Shown one piece after another: positions 32,740-40,080 of a DNA stretch of 64,000 nucleotides (positions within the stretch are counted from its first letter, which is position 1; each line of letters opens with the position of its first letter). The notes under the pieces are model-generated. The model was not told the DNA's origin. It saw only the letters and a program-made list of their open reading frames with translations, and did not search any database. The position numbers and the translations under genes are program-made. The stretch comes from Parvibaculum sp041688015 (GTDB lineage Bacteria > Pseudomonadota > Alphaproteobacteria > Parvibaculales > Parvibaculaceae), in the NCBI GenBank assembly GCA_041688015.1, contig JBDNIY010000002.1, forward strand, positions 62,001-126,000, in the 5' to 3' direction.

Positions 32740-33862
32740 TATAAATCTCCATCTTAATGATAGCATGGCCGCAAAACCTTGTGAATCACCTAATTTCAAA
32801 AGGTTTTCTTAGGCTTTTTAGTTAGATGTAACATATGTCAGGCGTTTGCCGGAGATGCCACCGAAAATAGAATTTGCGCGCTGGTCATCATTCACACCCA
32901 AGGCGATGCGTCTGTTAAAGCGAAAATCAAACTCTGCCAAATACCGATGTAGATGCTTCTCACTGCAATGTTGGTAGGTGCCCTTCATGCCGCGCTTGAA
33001 GACGGAGAAGAAACCTTCGATCGAATTTGAAGTCACATCGCCGCGCACATATTCGCCTGCCGTATGCTTTACCGTCTCATGCTTCAGAACGTACTTATGC
33101 GCATCTGCATAGAGGCGGCTTTCGTCGGTGTGCAAGCGGCTTTCCTTCGCCACGTTCTGCGACACGATTGCCGTGACAGTTACCTTGTTGGCGCTATCGA
33201 CATGGAACGAACGGACATGCCCGCCGCGCTCGATAAGAGCCACCACGGCGCGTTTGTTAGCACCGCCGCGCGGGCCCTTCTTGTAGGGCTTGCCATCGCT
33301 ACGCGTAAGGCTGCGTTCGGCTTTGTAACCAAAATATGTTTCGTCGGCTTCCACAACCATACCTTCGCCACCAAGCGGGCCAAGATTGCCATCACGCATG
33401 GCTTCACGAATACGGTGAGCCATGAACCAAGCCGTTTTGTATGTCACACCTAACGTGCGGTGAAGCTGGTGTGCGCTGATGCCCTTCTTGGACGAAGCCA
33501 TCAAATAGACAGCCTGAAACCAGAGGTTCAGCTTCACATGGCTGGACTCGAAAACCGTGCCTACCTTGACCGTGAACTGCTTACGGCAATCACCGCACTT
33601 GTGGAGGCCAATTCGGACCTTCTTTTCAACGTTCGCCTTGATCTTATAAACGCGATCAACACCACCGCAATGAGGGCATGCAGCACCTTCCGGCCAAAGG
33701 ATGCTTTCCAATTTGGCGAAGGCGGCTTCTTCATCGTGGAAGTAAGGCTTTGAAAGGACAGACATTTTTAGGCTCCATTTGATGAAGCTAATCTAGCATC
33801 ATTCAAATGGGTTTGTAAAGTATATAATGCTCTTTATATTCCTATTTGTTGATGAGGTCAGG
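32740..33862 (-). mobile_element. IS1595-like insertion, ends undetermined
   Basis: The intact transposase gene plus its flanks, between the PIN operon and the SleB-like gene. A partly symmetrical AT-rich sequence at about 33778-33809 (ATTTGATGA facing ATCATTCAAAT) precedes the transposase start and may be its promoter/operator or a degenerate terminal repeat. Boundaries given here are those of the neighbouring genes. Confidence 0.45.
32818..33765 (-). CDS. IS1595-family (ISXO2-like) transposase
   Basis: A 315-residue transposase. The N-terminal zinc ribbon has CPHCGGVDR and CGDCRKQF. An HTH-like region has YLMASSKKGISAHQLHRTLG. The DDE_Tnp_ISXO2 domain has EADETYFG (first Asp), HTDESRLY (second Asp) and NSIEGFFSVFKRGMKG (Asn/Glu). 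Length and motif order match IS1595 elements, and the frame is intact, so it may be active. I could not find convincing terminal inverted repeats or a target duplication, so the element ends are not defined. Confidence 0.9.
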   Translation of the reverse strand: MSVLSKPYFHDEEAAFAKLESILWPEGAACPHCGGVDRVYKIKANVEKKVRIGLHKCGDCRKQFTVKVGTVFESSHVKLNLWFQAVYLMASSKKGISAHQLHRTLGVTYKTAWFMAHRIREAMRDGNLGPLGGEGMVVEADETYFGYKAERSLTRSDGKPYKKGPRGGANKRAVVALIERGGHVRSFHVDSANKVTVTAIVSQNVAKESRLHTDESRLYADAHKYVLKHETVKHTAGEYVRGDVTSNSIEGFFSVFKRGMKGTYQHCSEKHLHRYLAEFDFRFNRRIALGVNDDQRANSIFGGISGKRLTYVTSN

Positions 33863-34333
33863 ATGAACGCGGTGTTGCGGGAGAGTTGGGGAACACATTC
33901 CATGGGGGAGGCTGTGCCTGTAATGTCGGATCGATATGCGCCTTTGCCGAAATCCGTGGTGGAAATCGCGCGGTTGGCGGTGGCGATCCGTGAGGTGCTG
34001 GACAGTGAAGGTGGTCAGGACGACGAAGAAGGGCAGGTGGCGCTGGCTTGCGCTATTTTGAATCGCATGCGCCGCTTTGGACCGAGCGGCGAGGGCGGCG
34101 GTGGGGCCGCCGCGCATGTGGGCGTCTGGGACGTGACGGACACAGGCTTTTGTCGCGCCTTTGCGGTGGCTTGTCTCGTACTGTCAGGCGACATTGAGGA
34201 CCCGACTGGCGGCGCAACGCATTTTCATCGTCACGCCGAGAACCCTAAATGGGCCCGCCGCGCGACGCCAAAAGCGTTGATTGGGCGGCATCTTTTTTAC
34301 ACCATTCCGGATTCAATTTATGTCTCATTTTAA
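33863..34333 (+). CDS. SleB-like cell wall hydrolase, distal GTA-cluster gene
   Basis: A 156-residue protein ending with the hydrolase_2 (SleB) signature: LACAILNRMRRFG, AFAVACLVLSGDIEDPTGGATHFH, NPKWARRATPKALIGRHLFY. The conserved Asp-Pro-Thr, HFH and IGRH elements are present. The start MNAVLRESWG at 33863 is preferred to the upstream frame, which runs towards the IS. No signal peptide is seen. In many Rhizobiales GTA clusters such a hydrolase closes the operon and could act as endolysin. Here the IS/PIN block separates it from DUF2793. Confidence 0.82.
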   Translation: MNAVLRESWGTHSMGEAVPVMSDRYAPLPKSVVEIARLAVAIREVLDSEGGQDDEEGQVALACAILNRMRRFGPSGEGGGGAAAHVGVWDVTDTGFCRAFAVACLVLSGDIEDPTGGATHFHRHAENPKWARRATPKALIGRHLFYTIPDSIYVSF

Positions 34334-34475
34334 AGTTTGTCGCATTTTTTATGTGTGATGAGTTCCGTCTTCATCCTCCGTTAACGGAAGTTCTGTATTT
34401 TGGAATTTCCCGCCATGTTTAGTAGATGATGCGTTGGAGAACCTCCATCGGCGCAAGGCAAATCGGTGCAGTATT

Positions 34476-34655
34476 ATGGCCCGCAGGATTTTCTACGCGC
34501 GGCGCTCCAAGCGCCCCTTCGCCATCGCCTTTGGCCTGATGTGCCTCAGCGCGGGCGTTTTTTATGTTGGCTTTGAAGCTGGCCGCACTCATCCCGATCT
34601 TTTTGTATCAAATGTCATATCCACGCCGGTCAGTGTGGTCGTTGCGGAACGCTGA
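34476..34655 (+). CDS. Small single-pass membrane protein A
   Basis: A 59-residue protein starting MARRIFYARRSKRP. One transmembrane helix (about residues 15-34) is followed by GFEAGRTHPDL and a short periplasmic tail. The layout and the MAR-x-F start and GxxxGR-x-x-P motif match the next small gene, so they look paralogous. No family is recognised. An inverted repeat TCCGTTAACGGA at 34377-34388 lies about 90 bp upstream and could be a control site. Confidence 0.55.
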   Translation: MARRIFYARRSKRPFAIAFGLMCLSAGVFYVGFEAGRTHPDLFVSNVISTPVSVVVAER

Positions 34656-34775
34656 GCTGAATTCGCGCCGCGATGGCCTTTTGACGCGGAATATTGCGGA
34701 TCGAAGGGTGACGCCGCGCGTCCCAGCCTCTATAATGACCTGAGTGTTTCAGGTTCAGTTTTTCGAGGAGGTGGC

Positions 34776-35000
34776 ATGGCTCGCGGCCGCATTTTTTCCT
34801 CTCGTCGCATGTTTTCCTCCCGGCAGTCGTCCTTCGCGCCGGCGAGCAAGGAATCAGGCCCCGTGGGTGTTGTTGTAGGCTTGGTGGCTGCCGGGATTAT
34901 CATCTTTGTCATCGGCATCTATGTCGGGCGGAGCTATCCGTCATTTCTGGCCTTTTCGGCGTCGGGCCCCGCCGCGCCCCTTACCGCAGCGGAATTCTGA
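34776..35000 (+). CDS. Small single-pass membrane protein B
   Basis: A 74-residue protein, preceded by GAGGAGG. Residues 1-27 are basic and serine-rich (MARGRIFSSRRMFSSRQSS). Residues about 29-50 form a transmembrane helix, followed by GIYVGRSYPSF and a Ser/Ala tail. It shares topology and the GR-x-x-P motif with protein A 120 bp upstream. Function unknown. Confidence 0.6.
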   Translation: MARGRIFSSRRMFSSRQSSFAPASKESGPVGVVVGLVAAGIIIFVIGIYVGRSYPSFLAFSASGPAAPLTAAEF

Positions 35001-35139
35001 CCGTTTACGCGATGGGGCAAAATCTCCTTTGATTTTTTCATAACGAAATGCGCATCGCGGCTTGCCGCCTAGCGCAATCGCGCCCAACTATGGGCACTTG
35101 AAGCAGCAGACACCATGCTGTCAGCGGGGACCGCCATCA

Positions 35140-35943
35140 ATGGATTTGCAACTGAACGGCAAAGTCGCGCTTGTCACCGGCTCCTATCGGGGCACGGGCC
35201 GCGCCATTGCTCAAACCATGGCACGCGAAGGCGCGCGCACCATTGTGCATGGATTTGCGCTGGCCGACGCTGAAGCAGTGGCCGGTGAAATTAAGGCAAG
35301 CGGTGGCGAAGCCTATGCGGTGGCAGGCGACATCATGTCGGATGCGGGCGCGCGCGCTGTGCATGACGCAGCGGTGAAGGCGGCCGGGCCTATCGACATT
35401 CTCATCAATAATTATGGCACGGCAGATGCCGGTTCATGGCTGAAGTCTGAAACGGCAGACTGGATCGACGCCTATGAAAAGAACGTGTTGTCAGCGGTGC
35501 GCCTGACGCGCGCGGTGATGGGCGGTATGAAAGAGCGCGGCTGGGGCCGCATCATCATGCTGGGCACCATCGGCTCAACCGAACCTGCCGCGCGAATGCC
35601 GCATTATTATGCGTCGAAAGGCGCATTGGCGACGATGACCGTGTCGCTCGCCAAAGACCTTGCAGGCACCGGCATCACCGTCAACATTGTCAGCCCCGGC
35701 TTGATCCGCACCAAGGAAGTGGAAGAGCGCTTTGTGGCGCAGGGTGCAGCCAAGGGTTGGGGCACGACCTGGGACGAGGTTGAACCGCATGTGCTAAAGA
35801 ATTTTTTGGGCAACCTCACCGGCAAGGTGACATTGACTGAGGAAGTGGCTGACCTTGTGGCCTTCGTTGCCAGCCCGCGCGCGGGCTCATTGATGGCGCT
35901 TAACATGCGCATTGATGGTGGCACGACGGCTCTGGTGGTGTGA
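35140..35943 (+). CDS. Short-chain dehydrogenase/reductase
   Basis: A 267-residue classical SDR. TGSYRGTGRAIA is the NAD(P)-binding motif, INNYG the NNAG-type element, and MPHYYASKGALATM carries the catalytic Tyr-x-x-x-Lys. The C-terminal NMRIDGGTTALV is typical. Start ATG 35140 gives the normal length. It is the first gene of a same-strand run with two acyl-CoA dehydrogenases and a nitroreductase, which suggests oxidation of an acyl-CoA or cyclic substrate. Confidence 0.9.
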   Translation: MDLQLNGKVALVTGSYRGTGRAIAQTMAREGARTIVHGFALADAEAVAGEIKASGGEAYAVAGDIMSDAGARAVHDAAVKAAGPIDILINNYGTADAGSWLKSETADWIDAYEKNVLSAVRLTRAVMGGMKERGWGRIIMLGTIGSTEPAARMPHYYASKGALATMTVSLAKDLAGTGITVNIVSPGLIRTKEVEERFVAQGAAKGWGTTWDEVEPHVLKNFLGNLTGKVTLTEEVADLVAFVASPRAGSLMALNMRIDGGTTALVV

Positions 35944-35952
35944 GAGACAAAA

Positions 35953-37095
35953 ATGCAGACTTTTCGATTTGATCTTTGTGAATTGCCGGAAAACACACGC
36001 GGGTTGCGCGAAGAGGTGCGGGCTTTTCTGGCAGAGGAGATGAAAGACATTCCCGCCGTGACGCGGGCGCAGACTTGGATGGGGTTTGATGCAGGCTTCA
36101 GCGCCAAGATGGGCGCCAAGGGCTGGATCGGGATGCGCTGGCCTAAAGAGTACGGGGGGCATGAACGCTCTGCCTTTGACCGCTATGTGGTGCTGGAAGA
36201 AATGCTGGCCGCTGGTGCACCCGTCGGCGCGCATTGGATCGGCGACAGGCAGTCTGGGCCTTTGCTGCTGAACTTCGGCACCGAGGAACAGCGCCAGCTT
36301 GTGCTGCCGAAAGTGGCGCGCGGCGAGTGCTATCTCTGCATCGGCATGTCGGAACCCGACAGTGGTTCAGACCTTGCTGCGACCCGCACCAAGGCCGAAA
36401 AAGTCGAGGGCGGCTACCGCGTCAACGGCACCAAGCTCTGGACCTCCAATGCGCATAAAGCGCATTACATGATCGCGCTGTTTCGCACCGACCCCGAAAA
36501 GAAGCATGACGGGCTGACGCAATTCCTTGTTGATCTCACCTTGCCGGGCATCACCATTCGGCCGATCACAGACCTTGCAGGCAATGCGCATTTCAACGAA
36601 GTGGTGTTTGAAGATGTGCTGGTCCCCGACAATATGCTGGTGGGCCAAGAAGGCTCGGGCTGGAAACAGGTGAGCGCTGAACTCGCCTTTGAACGTTCAG
36701 GACCAGAACGCTATCTTTCAAGCTATCTGCTAATGAAGGAACTGGTGCGCGAGTTACAATTGCGCGGCGGCAAAGAGGGCGCAAAGGAAGTGGGGCGTCT
36801 GATTGCGCATCTGGTGACGTTGCGACAAATGTCGCTGTCGGTGGCGGGCATGCTCGACAAGGGCGAGAACCCGGCGCTGGAAGCCTCGGTGGTGAAGGAT
36901 TTAGGCGCGGGATTTGAGCAGGACATGCCGGTTAAGGCGCATGAGCTGCTCGGCGCGGAGCCGACATTGGGCGGCGGCAGCGACCTCACCGAGGTGCTCG
37001 GCTATCTGACGCAAACCGTGCCGTCCTTCTCACTGCGTGGCGGCACACGTGAAATCCTGCGCGGCATCATCGCCCGTGGCCTTGGTCTGCGGTGA
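35953..37095 (+). CDS. Acyl-CoA dehydrogenase (long subunit)
   Basis: A 380-residue flavoprotein with the three-domain fold. WIGMRWPKEYGGHERSAFDR is N-terminal; CIGMSEPDSGSDLAATRTKA and GYRVNGTKLWTSNAHKA are the FAD/substrate signature; ERSGPERYLSSYLLMKELV follows and LRGGTREILRGIIARGLG ends the C-terminal domain. Paired genes of this size often form heteromeric dehydrogenases in steroid or branched-chain catabolism. The next gene, 11 bp away, is the probable partner. Confidence 0.92.
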   Translation: MQTFRFDLCELPENTRGLREEVRAFLAEEMKDIPAVTRAQTWMGFDAGFSAKMGAKGWIGMRWPKEYGGHERSAFDRYVVLEEMLAAGAPVGAHWIGDRQSGPLLLNFGTEEQRQLVLPKVARGECYLCIGMSEPDSGSDLAATRTKAEKVEGGYRVNGTKLWTSNAHKAHYMIALFRTDPEKKHDGLTQFLVDLTLPGITIRPITDLAGNAHFNEVVFEDVLVPDNMLVGQEGSGWKQVSAELAFERSGPERYLSSYLLMKELVRELQLRGGKEGAKEVGRLIAHLVTLRQMSLSVAGMLDKGENPALEASVVKDLGAGFEQDMPVKAHELLGAEPTLGGGSDLTEVLGYLTQTVPSFSLRGGTREILRGIIARGLGLR

Positions 37096-37105
37096 GGAAA
37101 CGATC

Positions 37106-38131
37106 ATGAACGAATTGCAGACCATCCTGTCCGACAGCGTCAACCGCTTGCTGGTCCAACACGCCACCAAACAAACCATCGTGGCCGCCGAGCAAGGCAC
37201 ATGGCCGCAAGCGCTGTGGGACGAGTTGGTCGCCAACGGGTTGACGCGCGTGCTGGTGCCTGAAGAGATGGAAGGCGCAGGCGCGACATGGTCAGACGCC
37301 TATGTCGTGCTGAAAGCGGCGGGCGAACACGCAGCTCCCCTGCCACTGGCTGAAGCGATCGTCGCGGGCTGGATTTTGGCGCGCGCTGGGATCGCACTTC
37401 CCGAAGGTGTGATCACGCTGATGGAAGGTGACTTTCTGTTGAAGGAAGGACGCCTGTCGGGCAAAGCGACACGCGTGCCATGGGGCCGCAATGCCGCGCA
37501 TGCGGTGGCGCTCGTCAAAAGCGGCTGGGGCGTTGAAGCCGTATTGGTGCCGCTGGACTATGCACGCATCACCCAAGACCAAAATCTGGCGCGCGAACCT
37601 CGCGACACGCTGACCTTTGAACGCGTGGTGGTGGAGACGGGCTGGGTCGAGCTACCTGCTAATGGCTTGCGCTTGTTCGGTGCGCTGGCGCGCGCCGCGC
37701 AAATGGCTGGCGCACTCGATTATCTGACCAGCCAATCGGTCGCTTATGCCAACGAGCGCACGCAGTTCGGCAAACCCATCGGTAAGTTTCAGGCGATCCA
37801 GCAGCAACTGGCCGTGCTCTCGACACAATCGGCAGCGGCGGGCATTGCCGCGGCGCATGCTTGCGCGGCGGCCGACAAGGGCGAGGCGGCATTTGAAATC
37901 GCGGTGGCCAAAGTGCGCGCCGATGATGCATCGAGCATCGCCACCTCGATTGCCCATCAGGTGCATGGCGCGATCGGCTTTACCTATGAGCACGGGCTTC
38001 ATTTTGCGACGCGGCGGCTCTGGTCGTGGCGCTCGGAATTTGGCGCGGGCGCTGAATGGGCCGACGAGCTTGGTCGCGCAGCGATGGAGCGCGGTGCCGA
38101 TGAATTATGGCCCTATGTCACGGGGCGGTGA
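37106..38131 (+). CDS. Acyl-CoA dehydrogenase (short partner subunit)
   Basis: A 341-residue acyl-CoA dehydrogenase-like protein with the start MNELQTILSDSVNRLL. The middle domain is shortened compared with the upstream gene. The C-terminal helical domain is intact (VAYANERTQFGKPIGKFQAIQQ and HQVHGAIGFTYEHGLHF). The short length and pairing fit the FadE-type heterotetramers known from cholesterol-degrading actinobacteria, in which one subunit lacks some catalytic features; this comparison is inference. Confidence 0.88.
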   Translation: MNELQTILSDSVNRLLVQHATKQTIVAAEQGTWPQALWDELVANGLTRVLVPEEMEGAGATWSDAYVVLKAAGEHAAPLPLAEAIVAGWILARAGIALPEGVITLMEGDFLLKEGRLSGKATRVPWGRNAAHAVALVKSGWGVEAVLVPLDYARITQDQNLAREPRDTLTFERVVVETGWVELPANGLRLFGALARAAQMAGALDYLTSQSVAYANERTQFGKPIGKFQAIQQQLAVLSTQSAAAGIAAAHACAAADKGEAAFEIAVAKVRADDASSIATSIAHQVHGAIGFTYEHGLHFATRRLWSWRSEFGAGAEWADELGRAAMERGADELWPYVTGR

Positions 38132-38145
38132 CGCGGGCCGATTCT

Positions 38146-38285
38146 CGTCCTTCGAGACGCCGCAAGGGCGGCTCCTCAGGATGAGGCTTCGAGACGCCGC
38201 AAGTGCGGCTCCTTGAGGCATGAGGGCGGATTTAACATGAACCTCATGCCTCAAGGAGGTTGCGAAGCAGCCGTCTCGAAGGATG
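38146..38285. repeat. Palindromic repeat family A, duplicated-arm copy
   Basis: Two tandem left arms (TCCTTCGAGACGCCGCAAGG and CTTCGAGACGCCGCAAGTG, each followed by CGGCTCCT) face CCTCATGCCTCAAGGAGG and CGTCTCGAAGGATGG. It lies between the acyl-CoA dehydrogenase and nitroreductase genes and shows the family is not confined to the GTA cluster. Confidence 0.82.
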
Positions 38286-38306
38286 GCCCAGAAAACGGAG
38301 ATCTCC

Positions 38307-38978
38307 ATGAAAGTGTCCGAAGCTCTGAAGTCGCGCATCACCTGTCGCGCTTATCTCGACAAGCCGGTGAGCGAAGCGCAGGTGCGCACGGTGCTGGAGG
38401 GCGCGAAATGGGCGCCGTCGGGCGGCAACCTTCAGCCGTGGCATGTCTATGTGCTGGCCGGTGACAAACGCAAAGCCTTTCTCGACCTGATTGCTGAAAA
38501 GCAGAAGACAAACCTCTTCGGCGAAGGTAGCGAATATCCGATCTATCCCGAAGGGCTGAAGGAGCCATACAGGTCGCGGCGCTTCAAATGCGGCGAGGAC
38601 ATGTATGCCACCATTGGCGTGCCGCGCGAGGACAAGCCGGGGCGGCTCAAGCAATTCGCCCGTAATTTCCGCAGCTTTGACGCGCCAGTGATGTTGTTTT
38701 TTGCCATTGATCGGCAGATGGGCATCGACCAATGGGCTGATCTGGGCATGTTCGTGCAATCGGTGATGCTGATGGCGCGCGAGGAGGGCCTGCATACGGC
38801 CCCACAAGAAGCCTGGGCGATCTGGCCCAAAACCGTCGCAGAGTTTGTCAATATGCCTGATGAGCTTATGCTGTTCTGCGGTATGGGCCTTGGCTATATG
38901 GATGAAGCCGCGCCGATCAATTCTCTGCGCACGACAAGGGCACCGCTGGAAGAATGGGCGACATTTTCCGGCTTCTGA
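38307..38978 (+). CDS. Nitroreductase family FMN enzyme
   Basis: A 223-residue protein starting MKVSEALKSRITCRAYLDKP, with GGAG upstream and the Arg of SRITCRAY in the FMN-binding position. GAKWAPSGGNLQPWHVYVL is the family hallmark, and FCGMGLGYMDEAAPIN is near the C-terminus. Members reduce nitro, quinone or flavin-linked substrates using NAD(P)H. Its natural substrate here is not readable. Confidence 0.9.
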   Translation: MKVSEALKSRITCRAYLDKPVSEAQVRTVLEGAKWAPSGGNLQPWHVYVLAGDKRKAFLDLIAEKQKTNLFGEGSEYPIYPEGLKEPYRSRRFKCGEDMYATIGVPREDKPGRLKQFARNFRSFDAPVMLFFAIDRQMGIDQWADLGMFVQSVMLMAREEGLHTAPQEAWAIWPKTVAEFVNMPDELMLFCGMGLGYMDEAAPINSLRTTRAPLEEWATFSGF

Positions 38979-39023
38979 GCTTCATTCATCAAGGGTTCAG
39001 CCTAGGGGGACTAAACCGGACAC

Positions 39024-39407
39024 ATGATCAAGCTACGCACATGGCTCCGCCCCCTCCTGTTCTCCGCCGTCTTGGTGGCGAGCGCAGGGACGGCGCATGC
39101 CGCGTCGTTTGATCTTGCTCTAGGCGCTGGCACCGGCATTGGCCATGTGGCCGAAAATGTAGGCGCCCATTCTGATCAATATCATGCGCGCGAGGCCGTG
39201 CGCGAGGGCCGCGTTTTGCCTTTGGGCAAGGTGCTGGCCCGTGTGCAACAAAGAGTGCCCGGCCGCCTGCTTGACGCTAATCTGGTCGAGCGCGGTGGCC
39301 GCTCCATTTATCTCATTAAAATGATGACGAAGGATGGCAATGTCGCCATCGTGACGGCGGATGCCGCGTCGGGAAACATCCTGGGCGTCCGACAGGGAGG
39401 GCACTGA
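39024..39407 (+). CDS. PepSY-domain periplasmic protein
   Basis: A 127-residue protein with a signal peptide (MIKLRTWLRPLLFSAVLVAS, cleavage near AHA-AS). The C-terminal half is a PepSY domain (GRLLDANLVERGGRSIYLIK, then DASGNILG-like AASGNILGVRQ). Its stop lies 1 bp before the start of the regulator gene. In rhizobia a small periplasmic protein regulates the FeuPQ system; a sensor-modulating role here is inferred from position. Confidence 0.85.
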   Translation: MIKLRTWLRPLLFSAVLVASAGTAHAASFDLALGAGTGIGHVAENVGAHSDQYHAREAVREGRVLPLGKVLARVQQRVPGRLLDANLVERGGRSIYLIKMMTKDGNVAIVTADAASGNILGVRQGGH

Positions 39408-39408
39408 A

Positions 39409-40080
39409 TTGCGCTTACTTGTTGTCGAAGATGATCCCGATCTCAATCGTCAGCTCGTGGCTGCCTTGCAGGAGGCAGGCTATGTGGTCGATAGCGCCAG
39501 CGATGGCGAGGAAGGCCATTTTCTGGGTGACACCGAGCCTTATGACGCCGTGGTTCTCGACCTCGGCCTACCGGAAATGGACGGCGTGACGGTGCTCGAA
39601 AAATGGCGGCGCGACGGCAAGGCAATGCCGGTGCTGATCTTGACAGCGCGTGACCGCTGGTCGGACAAGGTGGCAGGTTTTGACGCCGGTGCCGATGACT
39701 ATGTGGCCAAGCCGTTTTTCATGGAGGAAGTGCTGGCGCGCATTCGCGCACTGCTGCGCCGCGCCAGTGGGCACGCCTCCAGCGAAATGGAATGCGGGCC
39801 GCTGCGGGTCGATACGCGCACCTCGCGCGTCACCGTCAACGGCACTGCGATCAAGCTCACCTCACTTGAATATCGCTTGATTGAATATCTGATGCATCAT
39901 CAAGGCCGTATCATCTCGCGCACTGAGTTGGTCGAACATCTTTACGATCAAGATTTCGACCGCGACAGCAACACGATTGAAGTCTTTGTCGGACGCCTAC
40001 GCCGCAAGCTCGGCAAGGATATGATCGAGACCGTGCGCGGCCTTGGATACCGGCTCGCAGCGCCTGAAGATGCGGTTTAA
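39409..40080 (+). CDS. feuP: OmpR-family response regulator (FeuP/PhoP-like)
   Basis: A 223-residue regulator. TTG at 39409 is the start: GGGAGGG lies just upstream and the receiver begins immediately (LRLLVVEDDPDLNRQL). Phosphoacceptor Asp51 is in VVLDLGLPEMDG and the conserved Lys is in YVAKPFFMEE. The C-terminal winged helix has TSLEYRLIEYLMHHQGRIIS and NTIEVFVGRLRRKLG. It overlaps the kinase gene by 11 bp. The FeuP label rests on the PepSY-regulator-kinase order and on similarity to PhoP-type proteins. Confidence 0.88.
   Translation: MRLLVVEDDPDLNRQLVAALQEAGYVVDSASDGEEGHFLGDTEPYDAVVLDLGLPEMDGVTVLEKWRRDGKAMPVLILTARDRWSDKVAGFDAGADDYVAKPFFMEEVLARIRALLRRASGHASSEMECGPLRVDTRTSRVTVNGTAIKLTSLEYRLIEYLMHHQGRIISRTELVEHLYDQDFDRDSNTIEVFVGRLRRKLGKDMIETVRGLGYRLAAPEDAV

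Larger units (their letters stand above)
13221..34333 (+). other. Gene transfer agent-like (domesticated siphophage) structural cluster
   Basis: From small terminase to SleB-like hydrolase the genes lie on one strand in RcGTA order. Many are joined by ATGA, GTGA or TGATG overlaps. No integrase, excisionase, repressor, replication gene or att-type repeat was seen, the tape measure is very short, and the DUF2460, DUF2163, NlpC/P60 and TIM-barrel tail genes are the GTA-specific set; these argue for a GTA over an intact prophage. The internal lysis module and the extra genes at 16.4-17.2 and 30.7-33.8 kb are departures from the RcGTA layout. Whether particles are made cannot be told from sequence. 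Confidence 0.82.

Noticed and set aside
32740..33862. Terminal inverted repeats and target duplication of the IS1595-like element
   Set aside because: Comparing both flanks by eye gave only short chance matches, so no ends are claimed.
13221..34333. Intact temperate prophage
   Set aside because: No integrase, repressor, excisionase, replication gene or flanking att duplication was seen, and the tail genes are the GTA set. A decayed prophage remains possible and is noted in the findings.
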